Origin: Pseudomonas parafulva
GTDB lineage: Bacteria > Pseudomonadota > Gammaproteobacteria > Pseudomonadales > Pseudomonadaceae
Reading direction: 5' to 3'
NCBI RefSeq assembly: GCF_002021815.1
Contig: NZ_CP019952.1
Coordinates: 899,001-963,000, forward strand
DNA length: 64,000 nt
This document shows, one piece after another, positions 1 to 10,702 of the stretch; position 1 is the first letter of the stretch; every line of letters begins with the position of its first letter. The notes below the pieces were generated by a model. It was not told where the DNA came from and made no database searches. It saw only the letters and a program-made list of their open reading frames with translations. The position numbers and the translations under genes are program-made.

Positions 1-73
1 CAGCGGGCGCAGTGGCCTGGGGGGCAATGTCTCCCTTGCCGAATATTTTCTTGAGTGCCTTGAGCACGGTCAT
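1..73 (-). CDS. N-terminal fragment of a minus-strand protein, possibly RNA helicase RhlB
   Basis: An ATG on the minus strand at 71-73 opens a frame (MTVLKALKKIFGKGD...) that runs off the left edge, so only about 24 residues are visible. They form a basic amphipathic stretch followed by an Ala/Pro-rich start. From memory this resembles the N-terminal extension of pseudomonad RhlB, which lies near this esterase in P. aeruginosa. No helicase motif is inside the window, so the identity is an inference. No clear Shine-Dalgarno sequence precedes the ATG. Confidence 0.45.
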   Translation of the reverse strand, partial: MTVLKALKKIFGKGDIAPQATAPA

Positions 74-167
74 CTCGTCAATTGGTTAAGGAATGTACGC
101 CGGGCAGTGTAATGCAAGATCCCTGCTCGGCGTAGTGCAATGGCCTTGAACGACTCGTGCGCGCGGC

Positions 168-1097
<930 letters not shown>

Positions 1098-1155
1098 TCA
1101 AAAGGGTGCGGTGCAATTCCGGCTCGATACAACAAGAGCGATTTGGAGGTTGTGA

Positions 1156-2184
1156 ATGAAGATGTTGAAAACCACCCTGGCAGTCCTGACCGCTGCCGCT
1201 GCCCTGGGCGCTGTGAGTACGGCCCAGGCCGGGGCGACGCTCGATGCGGTTAAGAAGAAGGGCTTCGTCCAGTGTGGCGTGAGTGACGGTCTTCCTGGCT
1301 TCTCGGTTCCGGATGCACAAGGCAAGATCGTCGGGATCGACGCCGATGTCTGCCGCGCCGTGGCGGCAGCCGTGTTCGGGGACGCGACCAAGGTCAAGTT
1401 CAGCCAGCTCAACGCCAAGGAACGCTTCACCGCGCTGCAATCGGGCGAAGTCGACGTGCTGTCGCGCAACACCACCTGGACCAGTTCGCGCGATGCCGGC
1501 ATGGGCCTGATGTTCACCGGGGTCACCTATTACGACGGCGTAGGTTTCCTGGTCAACAAGAAGCTTGGCGTATCCAGTGCCAAGGAGCTCGATGGCGCGA
1601 CCATCTGCATCCAGGCCGGCACCACGACCGAACTGAACGTATCGGACTTCTTCCGCGCCAACGGCCTGAAATACACTCCCATCACCTTCGACACCTCGGA
1701 TGAAAGCGCCAAGTCCCTGGAGTCTGGCCGTTGCGATGTGCTGACGTCGGACAAATCTCAACTGTTCGCCCAGCGTTCCAAGCTGGCTGCCCCAGCTGAC
1801 TACGTGGTACTGCCGGAAACCATTTCCAAGGAACCGTTGGGGCCGGTCGTGCGCAAGGGTGACGAGGAGTGGTTCAGCATCGTCAAGTGGACCCTGTTCG
1901 CCATGCTCAATGCCGAAGAAGCCGGCATCACCTCCAAGAACGTCGAGGCCGAGGCCAAGGGCACCAAGAACCCGGACGTGGCGCGTCTGCTCGGTGGCGA
2001 CGGCGAGTACGGCAAGGACCTCAAGCTGCCCAAAGACTGGGTAGTGCAGATCGTCAAGCAAGTGGGCAACTACGGCGAAGTGTTCGAGAAGAACCTTGGC
2101 CAGAGCACCGACCTGAAGATCGACCGTGGCATGAATGCCTTGTGGAACAACGGCGGCATCCAGTACGCACCCCCTGTGCGCTGA
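1156..2184 (+). CDS. aapJ: General L-amino-acid ABC transporter, periplasmic binding protein
   Basis: A 342-residue solute-binding protein of the polar amino-acid family (AapJ/BztA type). It captures many L-amino acids in the periplasm and delivers them to the AapQM permease. The first 25 residues form a Sec signal peptide (KMLKTT, Ala/Leu core, cleavage after AQA), followed by the two-lobed family-3 binding-protein fold. A strong GGAGG lies just upstream of the ATG. It is the first gene of aapJQMP and is followed by a 66-nt gap to aapQ. The family generally has broad specificity. Confidence in the family is high; the exact ligand range is unknown. Confidence 0.93.
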   Translation: MKMLKTTLAVLTAAAALGAVSTAQAGATLDAVKKKGFVQCGVSDGLPGFSVPDAQGKIVGIDADVCRAVAAAVFGDATKVKFSQLNAKERFTALQSGEVDVLSRNTTWTSSRDAGMGLMFTGVTYYDGVGFLVNKKLGVSSAKELDGATICIQAGTTTELNVSDFFRANGLKYTPITFDTSDESAKSLESGRCDVLTSDKSQLFAQRSKLAAPADYVVLPETISKEPLGPVVRKGDEEWFSIVKWTLFAMLNAEEAGITSKNVEAEAKGTKNPDVARLLGGDGEYGKDLKLPKDWVVQIVKQVGNYGEVFEKNLGQSTDLKIDRGMNALWNNGGIQYAPPVR

Positions 2185-2250
2185 TGGTTGCACCTGCGGC
2201 GGCATCCCGCCGCCGCAGGCGGTCCGCTACCCTTTTCTTCGGGGCATTTC

Positions 2251-3429
2251 ATGCAAAATCCAATTGGCGCACGAAAGGGTTTATCCCTGAGCGATCCACG
2301 TGTGCGCGCGTGGCTGTTCCAGCTACTGACCATCGTCTTCGTGGTCGGTCTGGGCTGGTACCTGTTTCACAACACGCAAACCAACCTGCAGCACCGGGGC
2401 ATCACCTCGGGGTTTGACTTTCTTGACCGCAGTGCCGGCTTCGGCATCGCCCAGCACCTGATTCCCTACGTGGAGTCGGACAGCTACGCGCGGGTGTTCG
2501 TCATCGGGCTGCTTAACACCTTGCTGGTGACCCTCATCGGCGTGGTGCTGGCCACCCTGCTGGGCTTCATCATCGGTGTCGCCAGGCTGTCGCCGAACTG
2601 GATGATCAACAAGCTGGCTACCGTGTATGTGGAAACCTTCCGCAACATCCCGCCGCTGTTGCAGATCCTGTTCTGGTACTTCGCCGTGTTCCTGACCCTG
2701 CCAGGGCCGCGGGGCAGCATCAACATCGACGACGCGTTCTTCATCAGCAACCGCGGCCTGAACATGCCTGGGGCCTCCATGGCAGAAGGCTTCTGGCCCT
2801 TCGTGGCTGCCCTGCTGATAGCTGTGCTGGCGACCGTGCTGATGGTGCGCCGAGCCAACCGGCGCTTCGAAGAAACCGGCCAGCCGTTTCACAAGTTCTG
2901 GGTAGGGCTGGCGCTGATGATCGCCATCCCAAGTGCCTGTGTGCTGTTGTTCGGCAGCCCCGTGCAGTGGGAGGTGCCGCAACTCAAGGGCTTCAACTTT
3001 GTCGGCGGCTGGGTACTGATCCCTGAACTGCTGGCGTTGACCCTGGCCTTGACGATCTACACGGCGGCGTTCATCGCTGAAATCGTGCGCTCGGGCATCC
3101 GTTCGGTCAGCCACGGCCAGACCGAGGCTGCGCGTTCGCTAGGGCTGCGCGAAGGGCCAACCTTGCGCAAGGTAATCATCCCGCAGGCGCTGCGCGTGAT
3201 CATTCCACCGCTCACCAGCCAGTACCTGAACCTGGCGAAGAACTCCTCGCTGGCCGCAGGCATCGGCTACCCGGAAATGGTTTCGTTGTTCGCCGGCACC
3301 GTACTCAACCAGACCGGCCAGGCCATCGAAGTGATCGCCATCACCATGAGCGTCTACCTGGCCATCAGCATCAGCATTTCGCTGTTGATGAATTGGTACA
3401 ACAAGCGCATCGCGCTGATCGAACGGTGA
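2251..3429 (+). CDS. aapQ: General L-amino-acid ABC transporter, permease AapQ
   Basis: An inner-membrane permease of 392 residues, much longer than simple HisM-type permeases, as expected for AapQ/BztB. It shows an N-terminal membrane segment (about 21-40), a periplasmic loop, and a cluster of hydrophobic helices. Near the C-terminus the EAA loop, with HGQTEAARSLG and PQALR, docks the ATPase. The start at 2251 (MQNPIGARKG) is preferred over upstream in-frame codons because it begins a normal permease N-terminus. Its ribosome site (GGGG) is weak. It is followed after 10 nt by aapM, with which it forms the heterodimeric channel. Confidence 0.9.
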   Translation: MQNPIGARKGLSLSDPRVRAWLFQLLTIVFVVGLGWYLFHNTQTNLQHRGITSGFDFLDRSAGFGIAQHLIPYVESDSYARVFVIGLLNTLLVTLIGVVLATLLGFIIGVARLSPNWMINKLATVYVETFRNIPPLLQILFWYFAVFLTLPGPRGSINIDDAFFISNRGLNMPGASMAEGFWPFVAALLIAVLATVLMVRRANRRFEETGQPFHKFWVGLALMIAIPSACVLLFGSPVQWEVPQLKGFNFVGGWVLIPELLALTLALTIYTAAFIAEIVRSGIRSVSHGQTEAARSLGLREGPTLRKVIIPQALRVIIPPLTSQYLNLAKNSSLAAGIGYPEMVSLFAGTVLNQTGQAIEVIAITMSVYLAISISISLLMNWYNKRIALIER

Positions 3430-3439
3430 GGACACGCCT

Positions 3440-4537
3440 GTGAATGCTCATGTTTTCAAACCTGACATGCCGCCTCCGGTCAAGACCGTCGGTGTGCTCG
3501 CCTGGATGCGTGCCAACCTGTTCTCCAGCTGGCTCAACACCCTGCTTACCCTGTTCGCCATCTACCTGGTCTGGCTGATCGTGCCGCCGCTGCTGCAGTG
3601 GGCGTTGATCGACGCGAACTGGGTGGGCACCACCCGTGCCGACTGCACCAAGGAAGGCGCCTGCTGGGTGTTCATCCAGCAGCGTTTCGGCCAGTTCATG
3701 TATGGCTACTACCCATCCGAGATGCGCTGGCGGGTGGACCTGACGGTATGGCTGGCGGTGCTGGGCGCAGCGCCGCTGTTCATCCGCAGCTTCCCGCGCA
3801 AGGCGGTCTACGGCCTGGGGTTCCTGGTGCTGTACCCGTTGGTGGCCTACACCCTGCTGCACGGCGGACTGTTCGGCCTGGAGACGGTACCGACCAGCCA
3901 GTGGGGTGGCCTGATGCTGACGCTGGTGATCGCCACCGTGGGCATCGTCGGGGCCTTGCCCCTGGGGATCGTACTGGCACTGGGGCGGCGCTCGCGCATG
4001 CCGGCGGTGAAAGTGGTGTGCGTAACCTTCATCGAGTTCTGGCGAGGCGTGCCACTGATCACGGTGTTGTTCATGTCGTCGGTGATGCTGCCGCTGTTTC
4101 TGCCCGAGGGCATGAGCTTCGACAAGCTGCTACGGGCCATGATCGGGGTGATCCTGTTCCAGTCGGCGTACATCGCCGAAGTGGTACGTGGGGGCCTGCA
4201 AGCCATCCCCAAGGGGCAGTACGAAGCCGCCGCCGCCATGGGGCTGGGCTACTGGCGCTCGATGGGGCTGGTGATCCTGCCCCAGGCGCTCAAGCTGGTT
4301 ATCCCTGGCATCGTCAACACCTTCATCGCCCTGTTCAAGGACACCAGCCTTGTGATCATCATCGGCCTGTTCGACCTGCTCAACAGCGTCAAGCAAGCTG
4401 CCGCCGACCCGGCCTGGCTGGGCATGGCCACCGAAGGCTATGTGTTCGCCGCCTTGGTTTTCTGGATTTTCTGTTTCGGTATGTCCCGCTACTCCATGCA
4501 CCTGGAGCGCAAGCTGGACACTGGCCACAAGCGTTAG
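3440..4537 (+). CDS. aapM: General L-amino-acid ABC transporter, permease AapM
   Basis: The second permease subunit, 365 residues, starting at GTG with GAGGA seven nt upstream. Hydrophobic helices follow an N-terminal cytoplasmic stretch of about 25 residues. A periplasmic segment carries two cysteines ([12 protein letters not shown], about residues 66-77). The EAA loop reads [11 protein letters not shown] with PQALK, near residues 260-285. Its stop codon overlaps the AGGAG of aapP, so the last two genes are tightly coupled. Its role is to form the membrane channel with AapQ. Confidence 0.9.
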   Translation: MNAHVFKPDMPPPVKTVGVLAWMRANLFSSWLNTLLTLFAIYLVWLIVPPLLQWALIDANWVGTTRADCTKEGACWVFIQQRFGQFMYGYYPSEMRWRVDLTVWLAVLGAAPLFIRSFPRKAVYGLGFLVLYPLVAYTLLHGGLFGLETVPTSQWGGLMLTLVIATVGIVGALPLGIVLALGRRSRMPAVKVVCVTFIEFWRGVPLITVLFMSSVMLPLFLPEGMSFDKLLRAMIGVILFQSAYIAEVVRGGLQAIPKGQYEAAAAMGLGYWRSMGLVILPQALKLVIPGIVNTFIALFKDTSLVIIIGLFDLLNSVKQAAADPAWLGMATEGYVFAALVFWIFCFGMSRYSMHLERKLDTGHKR

Positions 4538-4547
4538 GAGTTTCGAA

Positions 4548-5312
4548 ATGAGTGAAGCGATCAAGCAGCCTGCCGGCCCCGAAGGCATCATCCAGATGCA
4601 GGGCGTGAACAAGTGGTATGGCCAGTTCCATGTGCTCAAGGACATCAACCTCAATGTTCGCCAGGGCGAGCGCATCGTGCTGTGCGGGCCCTCGGGCTCG
4701 GGCAAGTCCACCACCATCCGCTGCCTGAACCGCCTGGAAGAACACCAGCAAGGGCGAATTGTGGTTGACGGTGTGGAGCTGACCAACGACCTCAAGCAGA
4801 TCGAGGCCATCCGCCGCGAAGTGGGCATGGTGTTCCAGCACTTCAACCTGTTTCCGCACCTGAGCATCCTGGAAAACTGCACTTTGGCCCCCATGTGGGT
4901 GCGCAAGATGCCCAAGCGCAAGGCCGAGGAAATCGCCATGCACTACCTGGAGCGAGTGCGTATCCCGGAGCAGGCGCACAAGTACCCAGGGCAGTTGTCC
5001 GGTGGTCAGCAGCAGCGCGTGGCCATCGCCCGGGCGTTGTGCATGAAGCCCAAGATCATGCTGTTCGATGAGCCGACCTCGGCGCTGGATCCGGAAATGG
5101 TCAAGGAAGTGCTCGATACCATGGTTGGCCTGGCCGAAGATGGCATGACCATGCTCTGCGTGACCCACGAAATGGGCTTTGCCCGCACTGTGGCGAATCG
5201 GGTGATCTTCATGGACAAGGGCGAGATCGTCGAGCAGGCGTCACCGGACGATTTCTTCGACCGGCCACAGAGCGACCGCACGCGCTTGTTCCTCAGCCAG
5301 ATTCTGCATTGA
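4548..5312 (+). CDS. aapP: General L-amino-acid ABC transporter, ATPase AapP
   Basis: The 254-residue ATP-binding subunit that powers AapJQM. Walker A GPSGSGKS is at 47-54, the LSGGQ signature at 150-154, and Walker B MLFDEP at 171-176, followed by the H-loop in CVTHEM. The ATG at 4548 has AGGAG six nt upstream, formed partly from the aapM stop region; further upstream in-frame starts belong to aapM coding sequence. It is the last gene of the operon and ends before a hairpin. It shares very high family similarity with GlnQ/GltL-type ATPases, and context decides the assignment. Confidence 0.92.
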   Translation: MSEAIKQPAGPEGIIQMQGVNKWYGQFHVLKDINLNVRQGERIVLCGPSGSGKSTTIRCLNRLEEHQQGRIVVDGVELTNDLKQIEAIRREVGMVFQHFNLFPHLSILENCTLAPMWVRKMPKRKAEEIAMHYLERVRIPEQAHKYPGQLSGGQQQRVAIARALCMKPKIMLFDEPTSALDPEMVKEVLDTMVGLAEDGMTMLCVTHEMGFARTVANRVIFMDKGEIVEQASPDDFFDRPQSDRTRLFLSQILH

Positions 5313-5326
5313 TGCAGTAAAGGGGC

Positions 5327-5356
5327 GATTGGCCTGCGTGGCGCCGCAGGCCAATC
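5327..5356. terminator. Hairpin between convergent aapP and algW
   Basis: A perfect 12-bp stem, GATTGGCCTGCG pairing with CGCAGGCCAATC around a 6-nt loop, lies 15 nt after the aapP stop. It is also downstream of algW on the other strand. There is no uridine tract, so it may act as a bidirectional end or stabiliser and not as a classic intrinsic terminator. Confidence 0.55.
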
Positions 5357-5384
5357 CCAAGCGCCCACGTGCTGGGCACTTGCG

Positions 5385-6545
5385 TTACTTTTCTTCCTGC
5401 TTGGCCACCGGCGCTGGCGGTGGCCGCAGGCCCACCTCAGCGATCAGCTTGAGCTGCTGACCGTTGCGCATCACCTCGATGGTAATCTTTTCGTTGGGCT
5501 TGATGCGCGCCACCTGGTTCATCGACCGGCGGCCATCGCCCGCCGGCTCGCCGTTGATGCTCAGGATCACATCCCCCAACTGCAGACCGGCCTTGGCTGC
5601 CGGGCCTTCGCGGAATATGCCCGCCACCACGATGCCTGGCCGGTCCTTCATGCCGAACGACTCGGCAAGCTCTGCGCTTAGCGGCTGAACTTCGATGCCC
5701 AGCCAGCCCCGGATGACCTGGCCGTGCTCGACGATCGACTTCATCACCTCAAGGGCCAGCTTCACTGGAATGGCGAAGCCGATGCCTTGCGAGCCACCTG
5801 ACTTGGAGAAGATGGCAGTGTTGATGCCGATCAGGTTGCCGTTGGCATCCACCAAAGCGCCGCCCGAATTGCCCGGGTTGATCGCCGCGTCGGTCTGGAT
5901 GAAATCTTCGTAGTTGTTCAGGCCCAGCTGGTTACGGCCGGTGGCGCTGATGATACCCATGGTCACGGTCTGGCCGACCCCGAACGGGTTGCCGATCGCA
6001 AGGGACACGTCGCCGATGCGAATGGTATCGGAGCGCCCGATGGTGATGGCCGGCAGTTTCTTCAGGTCGATCTTGAGCACCGCCAGGTCCGTCTCCGGGT
6101 CGCTGCCGATCACCCTGGCCAAGGTTTCCCGGCCATCCTTGAGCGCCACGACGATCTGGTCGGCGCCGCTGGTCACATGGTTGTTGGTCAGCAGATAGCC
6201 CTCGGGGCTCATGATCACCGCCGAGCCCAGGCTGGACTCCCAGCGGCGTTGCTTGGGCAGGTTGTCGCCGAAGAACCGGCGGAACTGCGGGTCTTCGAAC
6301 AGCGGGTGCGAGCTCTTGTTCACCACCTTGGTGGTGTACAGGTTGGCTACCGCAGGTGCAGCCAGGGTAACGGCGTCGGCATAGGAGACTGGGCCCTGCA
6401 CCACCTGCGTGGACTGGGGCGCCTGTTGCAGGTTGACATCCTGACTGGGCAAGCCGACCCACTCCGGAAAGCGTTGGATGATCAGGGCGGCGATGAGCAC
6501 GCCGGTGAGCAGGGGCCAGCCAAAGTAACGCAGAGCCTTGAACAT
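5385..6545 (-). CDS. algW: Periplasmic serine protease AlgW (DegS-type)
   Basis: A 386-residue membrane-anchored HtrA protease. In pseudomonads AlgW senses misfolded outer-membrane proteins and makes the first cut in the anti-sigma factor MucA. One N-terminal membrane anchor (about 8-24) is followed by a trypsin-like domain with His123 (TNNHV), Asp153 (TDLAV) and Ser227 (GNSGG), then a single PDZ domain (about 270-365). One PDZ and an uncleaved anchor separate it from MucD/DegP. The ATG at 6543-6545 has AGGA seven nt upstream; the open frame runs further to 6716 without support. It is divergent from the NIF3-like gene. Confidence 0.92.
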   Translation of the reverse strand: MFKALRYFGWPLLTGVLIAALIIQRFPEWVGLPSQDVNLQQAPQSTQVVQGPVSYADAVTLAAPAVANLYTTKVVNKSSHPLFEDPQFRRFFGDNLPKQRRWESSLGSAVIMSPEGYLLTNNHVTSGADQIVVALKDGRETLARVIGSDPETDLAVLKIDLKKLPAITIGRSDTIRIGDVSLAIGNPFGVGQTVTMGIISATGRNQLGLNNYEDFIQTDAAINPGNSGGALVDANGNLIGINTAIFSKSGGSQGIGFAIPVKLALEVMKSIVEHGQVIRGWLGIEVQPLSAELAESFGMKDRPGIVVAGIFREGPAAKAGLQLGDVILSINGEPAGDGRRSMNQVARIKPNEKITIEVMRNGQQLKLIAEVGLRPPPAPVAKQEEK

Positions 6546-6714
6546 GAACGAATCCTGGAAAGAGCCGCGGCCTGGGGCCGCGCAGTGGAGCGTGGGCGCG
6601 CGATCATACACCGGTTCCCCCAGTGCCGACGACGGCCCATAATGGCCGGCATTATACGGACCTTCTCCAGGCCTTGCGCCTGGCAGGCACGCAGTTTTTT
6701 CGAGGAGATTTCCC

Positions 6715-7473
6715 ATGGCCGTCGCGCTGAGTACATTGGTCGAAGAAGCCGAGCGCTACCTGGGCAGCAGCAGGATCCAGGACTATTGCCCCAACGGCTT
6801 GCAGGTCGAAGGCCGGCCGCAGGTCGGGCGCATCGTCACTGGCGTGACCGCCAGCCAGGCCTTGCTCGATGCAGCCGTTGAGGCTCAAGCCGATCTCGTG
6901 CTGGTGCACCATGGTTATTTCTGGAAGGGGGAAAACCCCTGCATCACCGGCATTCGCCAGCGACGCCTGAAAACCCTGCTCAACAACGACATCAGCCTGC
7001 TGGCCTTTCACCTGCCGCTCGACGTCCACCCGGAAGTGGGCAACAACGTGCAGCTGGCGCAACAGCTTCAGATCACCGTAGAGGGCCCGCTCGACCCAGA
7101 CAACCCCAAGGTGGTCGGGCTGGTCGGGTCGCTGGCCCAACCCATGACTGCCCGCGATTTTGCCCGCCGTGTGCAGGATGTGCTGGGGCGTGAGCCGTTG
7201 CTGGTCGAGGAAGACAGAGTCGTTCGTCGTGTGGGATGGTGCACCGGCGGCGGGCAGGGGTACATCGACACGGCGATCGCGGCCGGGGTGGACTTGTACC
7301 TGACCGGCGAAGCGTCGGAACAGACCTACCACAGCGCCCGCGAAAACGGCGTGAGCTTCATCGCCGCAGGGCACCATGCGACCGAGCGCTACGGCGTGCA
7401 GGCATTGGGCGATTACCTGGCACGGCGTTTTGCCGTGGAGCACCTGTTCATCGACTGCCCCAATCCGATCTGA
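6715..7473 (+). CDS. NIF3/DUF34 family metal-binding protein (YbgI-like)
   Basis: A 252-residue cytoplasmic protein of the NIF3/YbgI family, which binds a dinuclear metal site; some members have been linked to GTP cyclohydrolase-like or metal-handling roles. The visible ligands are His65-His66 in LVLVHHGYF and the C-terminal AAGHHATERYG. DYCPNGLQVEG near residue 23 is the usual family start motif. GAGGAG lies just before the ATG. It precedes cysD by 193 nt, so it is probably a separate transcript. The biological substrate is unknown. Confidence 0.85.
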   Translation: MAVALSTLVEEAERYLGSSRIQDYCPNGLQVEGRPQVGRIVTGVTASQALLDAAVEAQADLVLVHHGYFWKGENPCITGIRQRRLKTLLNNDISLLAFHLPLDVHPEVGNNVQLAQQLQITVEGPLDPDNPKVVGLVGSLAQPMTARDFARRVQDVLGREPLLVEEDRVVRRVGWCTGGGQGYIDTAIAAGVDLYLTGEASEQTYHSARENGVSFIAAGHHATERYGVQALGDYLARRFAVEHLFIDCPNPI

Positions 7474-7666
7474 CCGACCTGTCGGCGCAGGCCGCGTGGC
7501 AATGGGTTGGCAGGCTTGAGCGCCGACCCGCAGCCCAAACCCTCAGTCATATGGTTAGACGCTTTCGATCTATCCAGGCGCCTAAATAGAAGCATCTGCT
7601 GTGATAGAGTGGCTCGCTCGAACACGGCCCGCTGGCCGTCCATAAGATCGTTTTTCGTGAGTAGCC

Positions 7667-8584
7667 ATGGTCGACAAACTGACGCACTTGAAACAGCTGG
7701 AGGCGGAAAGCATCCATATCATCCGCGAGGTGGCCGCCGAGTTCGACAACCCGGTCATGCTGTACTCGATCGGCAAGGATTCCGCCGTGATGCTGCACCT
7801 GGCGCGCAAGGCTTTCTTCCCGGGCAAGCTGCCGTTCCCGGTGATGCACGTCGACACCCAGTGGAAATTCCAGGAGATGTACCGCTTCCGCGACAAGATG
7901 GTCGAGGAAATGGGGCTCGACCTGATCACCCACGTCAACCCCGAGGGTGTGGCCCAGGGCATCAACCCGTTCACCCATGGCAGCTCCAAGCATACCGACA
8001 TCATGAAGACCCAGGGCCTCAAGCAGGCGCTGGACAAGCATGGTTTCGATGCCGCTTTCGGTGGCGCGCGCCGCGACGAAGAAAAGTCGCGTGCCAAGGA
8101 GCGCGTGTACTCCTTCCGTGACAGCAAGCACCGCTGGGATCCGAAGAACCAGCGCCCTGAGCTGTGGAACGTGTACAACGGCAAGGTTAACAAAGGCGAG
8201 TCCATTCGTGTGTTCCCTCTGTCGAACTGGACCGAGCTGGACATCTGGCAGTACATCTACCTCGAAGGCATCCCGATCGTGCCGCTGTACTTCGCCGCCG
8301 AGCGCGAAGTCATCGAGAAGAATGGCACCCTGATCATGATCGACGACGCGCGCATCCTCGAGCACCTGTCCGAGGAAGAAAAAGCCCGCATCGTCAAGAA
8401 GAAGGTGCGTTTCCGTACCCTGGGCTGCTACCCGTTGACGGGCGCCGTGGAGTCCGAAGCCGAGACGCTCACCGACATCATTCAGGAAATGCTCCTGACC
8501 CGCACCTCCGAGCGCCAGGGCCGGGTCATCGACCACGACGGCGCCGGGTCCATGGAAGACAAGAAACGCCAGGGCTATTTCTAA
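7667..8584 (+). CDS. cysD: Sulfate adenylyltransferase subunit 2 (CysD)
   Basis: The 305-residue catalytic subunit of ATP sulfurylase. With CysN it converts sulfate and ATP to adenosine 5'-phosphosulfate in cysteine biosynthesis. The PP-loop SIGKDS is at residues 34-39, with the family motifs [17 protein letters not shown] and FPLSNWTE further on. The C-terminus [10 protein letters not shown] is intact. A 193-nt upstream gap holds its promoter, in which I could not assign a CysB site. It is separated from its partner cysNC by an unusual 177-nt spacer containing an inverted-repeat element. Confidence 0.95.
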   Translation: MVDKLTHLKQLEAESIHIIREVAAEFDNPVMLYSIGKDSAVMLHLARKAFFPGKLPFPVMHVDTQWKFQEMYRFRDKMVEEMGLDLITHVNPEGVAQGINPFTHGSSKHTDIMKTQGLKQALDKHGFDAAFGGARRDEEKSRAKERVYSFRDSKHRWDPKNQRPELWNVYNGKVNKGESIRVFPLSNWTELDIWQYIYLEGIPIVPLYFAAEREVIEKNGTLIMIDDARILEHLSEEEKARIVKKKVRFRTLGCYPLTGAVESEAETLTDIIQEMLLTRTSERQGRVIDHDGAGSMEDKKRQGYF

Positions 8585-8739
8585 GCTTCAAGCGGCAAGC
8601 TGCAAGAGCAATCGAGCGCGCAGCGTTCGAACCTTGTGGATTGCCGCCTGCATGGCCCGCGAGCGCTCCAGAATGCCAAGTGGGTTGATCAACCTAATTT
8701 CTAACTAGTTGTACGCCGACAAGCTTGCCGCTTGAAGCT
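8584..8739. repeat. Inverted-repeat element in the cysD-cysNC spacer
   Basis: A perfect 18-bp inverted repeat bounds the spacer: AGCTTCAAGCGGCAAGCT at 8584-8601 and its exact complement at 8722-8739. The words CAAGC and GCTTG recur inside and beyond both arms (for example GCTGCAAG, and AGCTTGGAGCTTG at 8743-8755). The left arm starts on the last base of the cysD stop codon. The right-hand extension supplies the GGAG used by cysN. Pseudomonad genomes contain families of such CAAGC/GCTTG repeats; that this is one of them is inferred. Confidence 0.75.
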
Positions 8740-8761
8740 GACAGCTTGGAGCTTGAATGAG

Positions 8762-10663
8762 ATGAGTCACCAATCCGATTTGATCAGCGAAGACATCCTC
8801 GCTTATCTGGCTCAGCACGAGCGCAAAGAACTGCTGCGTTTCCTGACCTGCGGCAACGTGGATGACGGCAAGAGCACCTTGATCGGGCGCCTGCTGCATG
8901 ACTCGAAGATGATCTACGAGGATCACCTCGAAGCCATCACCCGTGATTCGAAGAAGTCCGGCACCACAGGCGAGGAAGTGGACCTGGCGCTGCTGGTCGA
9001 TGGCCTGCAGGCCGAGCGTGAGCAGGGCATCACCATCGACGTGGCCTACCGTTACTTCTCCACGGCCAAGCGCAAGTTCATCATTGCCGACACCCCGGGC
9101 CACGAGCAGTACACACGTAACATGGCGACCGGCGCATCCACCTGCGACCTGGCCATCATCCTGGTCGATGCCCGCTACGGTGTGCAGACCCAGACCCGCC
9201 GCCACAGCTACATCGCCTCGTTGCTGGGCATCAAGCACATCGTGGTCGCCGTCAACAAGATGGACCTCAAGGGCTTCGATGAAGGCGTCTTCGAGTCGAT
9301 CAAGGCCGACTACCTGGCCTTCGCCGAAGCCATCAACCTGACGCCGAGCAGCCTGCACTTCGTGCCGATGTCCGCGCTCAAGGGTGACAACGTGGTCAAC
9401 CACAGCGAGCAGTCGCCGTGGTACACCGGCCCGACATTGATGGAAATCCTGGAAACCGTGGAAGTGGCGGCCGACCGCAACTTCACCGACCTGCGTTTCC
9501 CGGTGCAGTACGTCAACCGCCCCAACCTGAACTTCCGTGGTTTTGCAGGCACCCTGGCCAGCGGCGTGGTGCACAAGGGCGATGAAGTCGTCGTGCTGCC
9601 GTCGGGCAAGAGCAGCCGGGTGAAGTCCATCGTCACCTACGAAGGCGAGCTGGAAAGCGCAGGCCCGGGTCAGGCCGTGACCCTGACCATGGAAGACGAG
9701 ATCGACATCTCCCGTGGTGACCTGCTGGTGCATGCCGACAATGTGCCGCCTGTGACCGACCAGTTCGAAGCCATGCTGGTGTGGATGGCCGAAGAGCCGA
9801 TGCTGCCGGGCAAGAAGTACGACATCAAGCGTGCGACCAGCTACGTGCCGGGTTCGATTGCCAGCATCACCCACAAGGTGGACGTCAATACCTTGGAAAA
9901 AGGCGCTGCCAGCGCCTTGCAGCTGAACGAGATCGGTCGCGTCAAGGTATCCCTGGACAGCGCCATTGCGCTGGACGGCTACGAGAGCAACCGCACCACC
10001 GGTGCGTTCATCGTCATCGACCGCCTGACCAACGGCACCGTGGGCGCCGGCATGATCATCGCCCAGCCTGTACTGCCCCATGGCAGCGCCGGGCAGCATG
10101 GCAAGTCGGCGCATGTCTCGACCGAAGAGCGTGCCCTGCGCTTTGGCCAGCAGCCGGCGACCGTACTGTTCAGCGGCCTGTCCGGCGCTGGCAAGAGCAC
10201 TCTGGCCTACGCTGTGGAGCGCAAACTGTTCGACATGGGCCGTGCCGTTTATGTACTCGACGGGCAGAACCTGCGCCATGACCTGAACAAGGGCCTGCCA
10301 CAGGATCGCGCTGGCCGTACCGAGAACTGGCGCCGCGCCGCCCATGTGGCGCGCCAGTTCAACGAAGCCGGCTTGCTGACCCTGGCCGCCTTCGTGGCCC
10401 CAGATGCCGAAGGCCGCGAACAGGCCAAGGCCCTGATCGGCAAGGACCGCCTGGTGACCGTCTACGTTCAAGCCTCGCCACTGGTCTGCCGCGAACGCGA
10501 TCCGCAGGGCCTGTATGCCGCCGAAGGCGACAACATTCCAGGAGAGAGCTTCCCGTTCGATGTGCCACTGGACGCCGATCTGGTGATCGATACCCAGGCC
10601 ACCAGCGTGGAAGAAGGGGTCAAGCTCGTGCTGGATGTGTTGAGGCAGCGTGGGGCGATCTAA
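8762..10663 (+). CDS. cysNC: Bifunctional sulfate adenylyltransferase subunit 1 / APS kinase (CysNC)
   Basis: A 633-residue fusion of the regulatory GTPase of ATP sulfurylase and adenylylsulfate kinase, so one protein couples APS formation to PAPS formation. The GTPase half shows G1 GNVDDGKS (31-38), G3 DTPGHEQ (110-116) and G4 NKMD (165-168), followed by EF-Tu-like beta domains. The kinase half begins near 460, with Walker A GLSGAGKS at 472-479 and the [12 protein letters not shown] motif. Start at ATG 8762, with GGAG at 8748-8751; that ribosome site lies in the repeat element. It is followed by a strong terminator. Confidence 0.96.
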   Translation: MSHQSDLISEDILAYLAQHERKELLRFLTCGNVDDGKSTLIGRLLHDSKMIYEDHLEAITRDSKKSGTTGEEVDLALLVDGLQAEREQGITIDVAYRYFSTAKRKFIIADTPGHEQYTRNMATGASTCDLAIILVDARYGVQTQTRRHSYIASLLGIKHIVVAVNKMDLKGFDEGVFESIKADYLAFAEAINLTPSSLHFVPMSALKGDNVVNHSEQSPWYTGPTLMEILETVEVAADRNFTDLRFPVQYVNRPNLNFRGFAGTLASGVVHKGDEVVVLPSGKSSRVKSIVTYEGELESAGPGQAVTLTMEDEIDISRGDLLVHADNVPPVTDQFEAMLVWMAEEPMLPGKKYDIKRATSYVPGSIASITHKVDVNTLEKGAASALQLNEIGRVKVSLDSAIALDGYESNRTTGAFIVIDRLTNGTVGAGMIIAQPVLPHGSAGQHGKSAHVSTEERALRFGQQPATVLFSGLSGAGKSTLAYAVERKLFDMGRAVYVLDGQNLRHDLNKGLPQDRAGRTENWRRAAHVARQFNEAGLLTLAAFVAPDAEGREQAKALIGKDRLVTVYVQASPLVCRERDPQGLYAAEGDNIPGESFPFDVPLDADLVIDTQATSVEEGVKLVLDVLRQRGAI

Positions 10664-10675
10664 TCGCTGGCTTGC

Positions 10676-10702
10676 AAAAAAACCCGCTTCGGCGGGTTTT
10701 TT
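10676..10702 (+). terminator. Intrinsic terminator of cysNC
   Basis: The stem AAACCCGC/GCGGGTTT with a UUCG loop is followed by a T tract, 13 nt after the cysNC stop. It is a textbook Rho-independent terminator. Confidence 0.9.

Noticed and set aside
8691..8700. TTGATCAA palindrome in the cysD-cysNC spacer as an Anr/FNR box
   Set aside because: The half-sites TTGAT and ATCAA overlap instead of being separated by 4 nt, so it does not fit the consensus.
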